Origin: Flavobacterium sp.
Lineage (GTDB): Bacteria > Bacteroidota > Bacteroidia > Flavobacteriales > Flavobacteriaceae
DNA: 33,215 nucleotides
Assembly (NCBI GenBank): GCA_002733185.1
Contig: NVUT01000017.1
Span: 31,815 to 65,029, forward strand
Direction: 5' to 3'
A program made the position numbers and the translations under genes. The notes under the pieces were generated by a model. The model was not told the origin of the DNA. It ran no database searches and was given only the letters and a program-made list of their open reading frames with translations. How positions within the stretch are numbered: the first letter of the stretch is position 1; each line of letters opens with the position of its first letter. Positions 16,171 to 21,856 of the stretch are shown here, piece by piece.

Positions 16171-16216
16171 AGATTTCCACGTTATCCGATAACTATCGGA
16201 ACTCCTCGCAAAGACA
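16171..16216. repeat. Family 2 repeat unit with a palindromic centre
   Basis: AGATTTCCACGTT ... ACTCCTCGCAAAGACA matches both edges of the family 2 units at 11773-11990. The centre holds the perfect palindrome CCGATA-AC-TATCGG, which the other units lack. It fills the gap between the convergent response regulator and asnB. A 9-bp direct repeat TACAGCCTA (16231-16239 and 16245-16253) follows, ending at the asnB stop. Confidence 0.55.
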
Positions 16217-16253
16217 ATTTACCAAAAGCATACAGCCTAAATCTTACAGCCTA

Positions 16254-17921
16254 CTATTCATACGCCTTATCATGAACATTAGTAACTGCTCTACCACTTG
16301 GGTCATTCATGTTTTTAAAACTCTCGTCCCATTCCAATGCAATTTTCGTACTACAAGCTACTGAAGCTTCTTGAGGTACCGACCAAGCTGCGGTATCACT
16401 CGGGAAGTGTTCTGCAAAAATAGAACGGTAATAAAATTCCTCTTTACTAGTTGGTGGCTGAATTGGGAATTTATAATGTGCATTTTTTAATTGCTCGTCA
16501 CTTACTTCTTTTTCTACCATTTCTTTTAAAGTGTCTATCCAACTATAACCAACACCGTCACTAAATTGTTCTTTTTGTCGCCAAGCCACAGATTCTGGAA
16601 GCATATCTTCAAAAGCTTTTCTTAATATCCATTTTTCCATACGTTCGCCATTAATCATTTTTTCTTGTGGATTGATACGCATTGCTACATCCATAAATTC
16701 TTTGTCCAAAAACGGAACACGTCCTTCAATTCCCCAAGCTGCTAGTGATTTGTTTGCACGAAGACAATCATACATATGTAATTTGTTTAATTTCCTTACA
16801 GTTTCTTCATGAAATTCTTTTGCAGAAGGTGCTTTATGAAAATACAAATAGCCTCCAAAAATCTCATCTGCTCCTTCACCAGACAGCACCATTTTAATTC
16901 CCATTGCTTTTATGGCTCTAGCTAATAAATACATAGGAGTGGAGGCACGAATAGTAGTAATGTCGTAAGTTTCTAGATGGTAAATTACATCACGTAAAGC
17001 ATCGATTCCTTCTTGAATGGTAAATTTTATTTCGTGGTGAACCGTATCTAAATGGTCCGCTACTTTTTGAGCGGCGGCTAAATCTGGCGAACCTTCCAAT
17101 CCAATTGCAAAAGAATGAAGTTGAGGATACCAAGCTTTGTCCTTATCATTACTTTCGATACGTTTGTCGGCATATTTTTTTGCAATTGCCGAAGTGATAG
17201 AAGAATCTAATCCACCAGAAAGTAACACTCCATAAGGCACATCACTCATTAATTGCCGGTGTACTGCTGCTTCTAGAGCCTCTTTTAATTTTTGAATATT
17301 GGTTTCATTATCTTTAACAGCATCATATTCTTTCCAATCTCTATCGTGCCATCGTTTTAGTTCTCCGTCTGAACTATGTAAATAATGCCCAGGAGGAAAG
17401 AGTTCGATTTTTGTACAAATACCTTCCAACGCTTTTAATTCGGAAGCCACATAGAAAGTTCCGTTTTCATCCCAACCCATATATAATGGAATGATTCCCA
17501 TATGATCCCGAGCTACAAAATATTCGTCTTTTTCAACATCATAGATAGCAAAACCAAAAATACCATTAAGTTCATCTAAAAATGAAACTCCTTTTTCTTT
17601 ATATAAAGCTAGAATGACTTCACAATCTGATTGTGTTTGAAAATTATAAGAACCCTCGAATTGTTTGCGTAATTCTAAATGATTGTAAATCTCGCCATTG
17701 GCAGCTAGAACCAAGTTTTTATCTTCTGAAAACAAAGGCTGTTTCCCTGATGTTGGATCTACAATGGCAAGCCGTTCGTGAGACATTATTGCCTTTTTAT
17801 TATTAAAAATACCGCTCCAATCGGGTCCTCGGTGTCTTATTTTTTTTGACATTTCTAAAATTTGAGGTCTTAGTTTTTCTGAAGGTTGCTTTAGGTTAAA
17901 AGCACATACAATTCCGCACAT
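16254..17921 (-). CDS. asnB: Asparagine synthetase B, glutamine-hydrolysing
   Basis: AsnB makes asparagine from aspartate, using ATP and the amide nitrogen of glutamine. The protein is 555 residues, the same size class as E. coli AsnB (554). Residue 2 is the glutaminase nucleophile Cys (MCGIV, after Met removal). RHRGPD (29-34), HERLAIVD (48-55) and NGEIYNH (75-81) form the N-terminal glutaminase site. The synthetase domain begins with VPYGVLLSGGLDSS, whose PP-loop SGGLDSS is at 235-241, and continues with LSGEGADEIFGGY and GRVPFLDKEFM. It is the sole amino-acid biosynthesis gene here. Its 5' leader on the minus strand holds an Asn-rich leader ORF and a terminator (18092 down to 17992), so expression is probably set by transcription attenuation. 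Confidence 0.96.
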   Translation of the reverse strand: MCGIVCAFNLKQPSEKLRPQILEMSKKIRHRGPDWSGIFNNKKAIMSHERLAIVDPTSGKQPLFSEDKNLVLAANGEIYNHLELRKQFEGSYNFQTQSDCEVILALYKEKGVSFLDELNGIFGFAIYDVEKDEYFVARDHMGIIPLYMGWDENGTFYVASELKALEGICTKIELFPPGHYLHSSDGELKRWHDRDWKEYDAVKDNETNIQKLKEALEAAVHRQLMSDVPYGVLLSGGLDSSITSAIAKKYADKRIESNDKDKAWYPQLHSFAIGLEGSPDLAAAQKVADHLDTVHHEIKFTIQEGIDALRDVIYHLETYDITTIRASTPMYLLARAIKAMGIKMVLSGEGADEIFGGYLYFHKAPSAKEFHEETVRKLNKLHMYDCLRANKSLAAWGIEGRVPFLDKEFMDVAMRINPQEKMINGERMEKWILRKAFEDMLPESVAWRQKEQFSDGVGYSWIDTLKEMVEKEVSDEQLKNAHYKFPIQPPTSKEEFYYRSIFAEHFPSDTAAWSVPQEASVACSTKIALEWDESFKNMNDPSGRAVTNVHDKAYE

Positions 17922-17991
17922 ATTATGATGTTTTATTATTTATATCCTTGCTTTACTTAGACAAACTCAGTACAAGTCGCAAGGAATAGGT

Positions 17992-18028
17992 AAAAAAAAA
18001 ATGCCTATCAAGAAAAACTTGACAGGCA
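17992..18028 (-). terminator. Attenuator: intrinsic terminator in the asnB leader
   Basis: Read on the minus strand, arms TGCCTGTCAAG (18028-18018) and CTTGATAGGCA (18012-18002) form an 11-bp stem with one G-U pair and a T5 loop, followed by T10. It is 71 nt before the asnB ATG and so inside the asnB transcript, if transcription starts near 18112. It could also serve as the terminator of the upstream lipoprotein gene, whose stop is about 140 nt away. Confidence 0.88.
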
Positions 18029-18052
18029 CATATAGGTTCTCGACAAGTTTTT
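18013..18052 (-). promoter_or_regulatory. Candidate antiterminator pairing in the asnB leader
   Basis: On the minus strand AAAAACTTG (18052-18044) is exactly complementary to CAAGTTTTT (18021-18013), which comprises the end of the first terminator arm and the terminator loop. Forming this 9-bp helix would break the terminator. The first strand begins 1 nt after the leader ORF stop, so a ribosome at the stop would cover it, while a ribosome stalled on the Asn codons would leave it free. Confidence 0.65.
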
Positions 18053-18053
18053 G

Positions 18054-18092
18054 TTAAGGTTTGTAATTAGTATTTAAATTATTAGTAAACAT
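18054..18092 (-). CDS. asnB leader peptide, Asn-rich
   Basis: A 12-codon ORF on the minus strand encodes MFTNNLNTNYKP and ends in TAA. Four of its 11 non-initiator codons are AAT (Asn). It lies upstream of an alternative antiterminator/terminator pair and then asnB. This is the structure of a control peptide for ribosome-mediated attenuation, in which shortage of charged tRNA-Asn stalls translation and lets transcription continue. A region this AT-rich will have some AAT codons by chance, so the argument rests on the combination of ORF, spacing, alternative helices and the gene controlled. Confidence 0.72.
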   Translation of the reverse strand: MFTNNLNTNYKP

Positions 18093-18118
18093 TGTCGTTT
18101 GTTTTATTATTTGTTTGG

Positions 18119-18126
18119 TAAATATA
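18119..18126 (-). promoter_or_regulatory. Candidate -7 box of the asnB leader transcript
   Basis: TATATTTA on the minus strand is one base from TAnnTTTG. It lies 26 nt upstream of the leader ATG (18092), giving a start near 18112. The -33 element is not clear (TTAGG about 20 nt further up). Confidence 0.4.
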
Positions 18127-18171
18127 TAGTATTTTTTTTAATATCCTAACTTTATATAATTAGTAATTATA

Positions 18172-18963
18172 TTATTCATATTCAAACTTAATGACATAAA
18201 TAGCTGTTCTATCATCTTCAATCTCAAAAACTCTTCCTTCATTATCAAAAACATATTCATAATCGTAATAAGTCAATGGAAAACTATAATCATTTCCTTC
18301 ATATGGATATACCTTTTCTATAGCAAATATATTTTTTGAAAAAAGTGTGTTTCTCCAATCAATTAAAACTCCAATTGATTTTAATAAGTAATACGGATTT
18401 GTTTTATTGGTATTGTAGTCTAGATATTCTACTCGGATTTCAGATTCATTTTCAACAGAAATAATATTCAAGTTTGAATCATAATTATATTTTTTATATC
18501 TGATGTCATTTTGAAAATATCCTGACCTTACTTCTGTTAAATTATTATCACAAAATACTAATTCTGTCAGTTTTTGATTTTCATTATTGAAAACTTCAGC
18601 TTTATTATTAGTCCACTTTATTGTTCTAGATAATTCATTATTGAGATATTCGGAGATAAGCCTACCTTTATTATCGTATTGGTATTGAGATATGTAAATT
18701 TCTCCCGGATTATAAGTAGAGATATATTTAGCGGAGATTACTTTTCCTTCTTCATCAAAAAAATATTCGTTTGTTTGTAACCATTCGTCATTATAATCAT
18801 ATCTAGCTGTAATTTTAAGATAAGAAGTGTAAAAAGAGCTATTAATAATAACATCTGTGTCATTACAAGTTGCAGTATAATTATTATCATCATCACTATT
18901 ACAACTTATCATTAATAATAAGAGTGTTATAAATGCTATTTGATTTTTAATAATTAAATACAT
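18172..18963 (-). CDS. Lipoprotein with YD/RHS-like repeats, unknown function
   Basis: The 263-residue product starts with a lipoprotein signal (MYLIIKNQIAFITLLLLMISC) followed by a NSDDDNN spacer typical of Bacteroidota lipoproteins. The body holds weak YD-type strands with the pattern YxYDxxGRLIxE (for example YQYDNKGRLISEYL, YNYDSNLNIISVE and YEYVFDNEGRVFEIE), as in small RHS-like surface lipoproteins of this phylum. A segment NTNKTNPYYLLKSIG is also typical of that group. There is no catalytic motif. Its start is 5 nt after the stop of the E1 gene, so it is co-transcribed with a metabolic enzyme it has no obvious relation to. It is probably anchored in the outer membrane. Confidence 0.78.
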   Translation of the reverse strand: MYLIIKNQIAFITLLLLMISCNSDDDNNYTATCNDTDVIINSSFYTSYLKITARYDYNDEWLQTNEYFFDEEGKVISAKYISTYNPGEIYISQYQYDNKGRLISEYLNNELSRTIKWTNNKAEVFNNENQKLTELVFCDNNLTEVRSGYFQNDIRYKKYNYDSNLNIISVENESEIRVEYLDYNTNKTNPYYLLKSIGVLIDWRNTLFSKNIFAIEKVYPYEGNDYSFPLTYYDYEYVFDNEGRVFEIEDDRTAIYVIKFEYE

Positions 18964-18968
18964 TTTTC

Positions 18969-21383
18969 TTACCTTAATTTCGGAAAATTAGTAGGATTTA
19001 CCTCATTCATCATTTCATATACTTTTTCATAAATATCTTCCACTTGTGGTTTTGAAAAATAATCACCATCGGTTCCGTAAGGTGGTCGATGTGCCTTTGC
19101 AGTTAAGGTTTGAGGCTTGCTATCTAAATATTGATATCCGTTTTGGTTGTCTAAAATTTCGCTTAATATATATGCAGAAGCTCCTCCTGGAACATCTTCA
19201 TCAATCACCAATATTCGATTTGTTCTTGTTATACTTTTTACTAAATCTTGATTGATATCTAAAGGTAATAAGGTTTGAATATCAATTACTTCAGCATCAA
19301 TACCTACTTGTTGCAATTCTTTTGCTGCTTCTTCAACTATTCTAAGTGTACTTCCGTAGGAAACCAAAGTAATATCATTTCCTTCTTTAACGGTTTCTAC
19401 CACTCCAATAGGAGTTCTGAATTCTCCTAAATTAGTAGGCATTTTTTCCTTTAAACGATAACCATTTAGGCATTCAATTACTAGGGCTGGCTCGTCGGTT
19501 TCTAATAAAGTATTGTAAAAACCTGCGGCTTTGGTCATATTACGAGGAACTAAAATATACATTCCTCTAAGTAGGTGAATTAAGCCGCCCATTTGCGAGC
19601 CACTGTGCCAAATTCCTTCCAAACGATGTCCACGAGTACGCACAATTAACGGTGCTTTTTGCATACCATTGGTACGATATCGTGTCGTCGCTAAATCGTC
19701 TGTTAAGGTTTGAATACAGTACATTACATAATCTAAATACTGAATTTCGGCAATGGGTCGAAGTCCTCTTAATGCCATTCCTATTCCTTGTCCGATAATG
19801 GTCGCTTCCCGAATTCCGGTATCTGCAATTCGTAATTCTCCGTAAATTTCTTGAAGTCCTTCTAAACCTTGATTTACATCACCAATTTTTCCAGCATCTT
19901 CACCGAAAATTAAGGTATTAGGATGTGTTTTAAATATTGCATCAAAATTATTACGAATGACAACTCTACCGTCAACCTCTTCAATTTTATCATCGTAGGT
20001 TGGTGGTACTTCTTTAATGGAAGTTGCATTGTTAGAAGCTTCAGAATAAAGATGAGCACTGTATTTTGGTTGAATGATTTCGAAATAATTAGCGATCCAA
20101 TCTTGTAGTTGTTTCTTTTCTACTGATTTTTCAGAAACTACATAGCGCAATGTTTTTCTTGCAGTTCCAATAATATCTTTTCGTAAAGGTTCTTTATCTG
20201 AAGCGAGGTCGTTTACAAGTTTTTCAATAAATATTTTATTAGAACTAGCACTTGCCAAATTATTTAGTAAAATTAAAAGTTCTTTTTGTTCTTGTTTTTG
20301 AGGAGCTACAAATGCTTTCCACGCTTCTTTTTTACCTTCTCTAACTTGTTTTACGATCTCTTTTTCAATGGTAATTAACTCTTCATCGGCAGCAAAATTA
20401 TTAGTGATTATCCATTCTCTAAATTTCACATTACAATCGTGTTCGATTTCCCAAGCAAGACGTTCTTTGTTTTTATAACGCTCGTGCGATCCACTGGTAG
20501 AATGTCCTTGAGGTTGGGTAAGTTCGTTTACATGAATTAAAACCGGAACGTGTTCCTCTCGAGCTACCGTAGCCGCTTTTTGATAGGCTTCAATTAAAGT
20601 TGGGTAATCCCAACCCTTTACACGAATAATTTCATAACCATTTTCAGTTTCAGTACGTTGAAAGCCTTTTAATATTTCTGAAATATTCTCTTTGGTGGTT
20701 TGGTATTTTGCGTGAACTGAAATTCCGTATTCATCATCCCAAACACTTATCACCATAGGTACTTGAAGTACTCCGGCTGCGTTGATGGTTTCCCAAAAAA
20801 GTCCTTCGCTAGTACTTGCATTTCCGATGGTTCCCCAAGCGACTTCGTTTCCGTTGATAGAAAAATTGGTTTTGTTAGTGATTCCGTTAACGGTTCTGTA
20901 AATTTTTGATGCTTGTGCCAATCCTAATAGTCTTGGCATTTGTCCAGCAGTAGGAGAAATATCTGCACTACTATTTTTTTGAATGGTTAGATTTTTCCAA
21001 CTTCCATCGTTTTCTAAACTGTGGGTTGCAAAATGCCCTCCCATTTGGCGGCCTGCACTCATAGGGTCTGCATTGATGTCTGTGTGACCGTATAATCCCG
21101 CAAAAAATTCTTGTATGCTTAACTTACCAATCGCCATCATAAATGTTTGATCGCGGTAATAACCGCTACGCCAATCTCCATTTTTAAACGATTTTGCCCA
21201 AGCTAATTGTGGTACCTCTTTTCCGTCACCAAAAATTCCAAATTTAGCTTTACCAGTTAGCACTTCGCGTCTTCCTAAAAGGCTACACTCACGGCTAGTA
21301 ACTGCAATTTTATAGTCGTTTAAGATTTCGGTTTTAAAATCTTCAAAAGATAATTTATTATTGGTTTCAGAATTTGTTTGCAT
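18969..21383 (-). CDS. 2-oxoacid dehydrogenase E1 component, fused alpha and beta subunits
   Basis: The 804-residue protein fuses the two chains of a heterotetramer-type thiamine-diphosphate E1. Residues up to about 370 are the alpha-like part, with RSGYYRDQTFMMA (72-84), a ThDP/Mg region at 185-222, and HSTSGSHERYKN, the active-site loop. From about 460 comes the beta-like part, with IFGEDAGKIGDVNQGL, DTGIREATIIGQGIGMALRG, the transketolase C-terminal segment VSYGSTLRIVEEAA and IDEDVPGGASAYILSEI. It should decarboxylate a branched-chain 2-oxoacid or pyruvate and pass the acyl group to an E2 lipoyl protein. In the alpha part, the usual GDG...NN motif reads GNA (187-189) ... DD (216-217). A near-perfect promoter lies just upstream, and the lipoprotein follows 5 nt downstream. 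Substrate is not decided by sequence reading. Confidence 0.9.
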   Translation of the reverse strand: MQTNSETNNKLSFEDFKTEILNDYKIAVTSRECSLLGRREVLTGKAKFGIFGDGKEVPQLAWAKSFKNGDWRSGYYRDQTFMMAIGKLSIQEFFAGLYGHTDINADPMSAGRQMGGHFATHSLENDGSWKNLTIQKNSSADISPTAGQMPRLLGLAQASKIYRTVNGITNKTNFSINGNEVAWGTIGNASTSEGLFWETINAAGVLQVPMVISVWDDEYGISVHAKYQTTKENISEILKGFQRTETENGYEIIRVKGWDYPTLIEAYQKAATVAREEHVPVLIHVNELTQPQGHSTSGSHERYKNKERLAWEIEHDCNVKFREWIITNNFAADEELITIEKEIVKQVREGKKEAWKAFVAPQKQEQKELLILLNNLASASSNKIFIEKLVNDLASDKEPLRKDIIGTARKTLRYVVSEKSVEKKQLQDWIANYFEIIQPKYSAHLYSEASNNATSIKEVPPTYDDKIEEVDGRVVIRNNFDAIFKTHPNTLIFGEDAGKIGDVNQGLEGLQEIYGELRIADTGIREATIIGQGIGMALRGLRPIAEIQYLDYVMYCIQTLTDDLATTRYRTNGMQKAPLIVRTRGHRLEGIWHSGSQMGGLIHLLRGMYILVPRNMTKAAGFYNTLLETDEPALVIECLNGYRLKEKMPTNLGEFRTPIGVVETVKEGNDITLVSYGSTLRIVEEAAKELQQVGIDAEVIDIQTLLPLDINQDLVKSITRTNRILVIDEDVPGGASAYILSEILDNQNGYQYLDSKPQTLTAKAHRPPYGTDGDYFSKPQVEDIYEKVYEMMNEVNPTNFPKLR

Positions 21384-21408
21384 AATAAAAGGGAGGTATT
21401 AGGTCATG

Positions 21409-21439
21409 CAAAAGTAGTGAAAATTGAAATTTTATGCAA
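21409..21439 (-). promoter_or_regulatory. Promoter of the E1 gene
   Basis: On the minus strand TTG (21439-21437), 20 nt, then TACTTTTG (21416-21409) matches the Bacteroidota sigma-A consensus TTG/TAnnTTTG in both boxes and spacing. It lies 25 nt upstream of the ATG at 21383. It is the best promoter match in the window. Confidence 0.8.
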
Positions 21440-21607
21440 TCCCTATTTTTAGTAAATAAGAAAGGTATTTAATAAAAGTTACAATTTCCCTAAAAAGATT
21501 AGATATAATTTAATAAAATAGTAGGATAGCTAATAAATAGTTAAATAAATTAACTTTATAATGAATTAAAAAAATATAAGTAAAAAAAAATATTAAAAAA
21601 ACTGAAA

Positions 21608-21841
21608 CTATTTTACTTCTTTTTTATCCGAAGTAATTCCTTTTATTATAATAAGTCTAATTAATAAAAAGTAGGGTAAACCGTGTAATACTACATCAAA
21701 CCAGTCCATTGGTTTCATTCCTTCTGCACCACCTAGAATCCATTTTGCTTTTCCGAAGATATGTGGTTCTGGGAAAAAAGGAGCCAATCCTAAAGTTAAA
21801 CAAAGTAATATTACTATTCGCCAATTATTTATTATATCCAT
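21608..21841 (-). CDS. Small membrane protein, unknown function
   Basis: The 77-residue protein has two hydrophobic segments, about residues 8-24 (IVILLCLTLGLAPFFP) and 47-67 (VVLHGLPYFLLIRLIII). They are joined by a loop with PHIFGKAKWILGGAEGMKPM and followed by a charged tail. Similar small proteins in Flavobacteriaceae are, as I recall, often labelled as RND transporter, but at this size it cannot be a pump. An accessory or regulatory subunit is all that label could mean. It starts 15 nt after the barrel-fusion gene and is the last gene of that operon. No clear terminator follows, although the 224-bp gap to the E1 promoter region is very A/T-rich with long T runs. Confidence 0.75.
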   Translation of the reverse strand: MDIINNWRIVILLCLTLGLAPFFPEPHIFGKAKWILGGAEGMKPMDWFDVVLHGLPYFLLIRLIIIKGITSDKKEVK

Positions 21842-21856
21842 GATTATTGTTTTTTA

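Noticed and set aside
17945-17985. Hairpin TCCTTGC/GCAAGGA in the asnB 5' region
   Set aside because: Only 7 bp with a 27-nt loop and no T run. It may fold after the attenuator is passed, but there is no evidence of function.
17922-18171. T-box or metabolite riboswitch in front of asnB
   Set aside because: No T-box sequence (AGGGTGGNACCGCG-like) or conserved riboswitch core is visible. A short Asn-rich ORF with alternative helices explains the region better.
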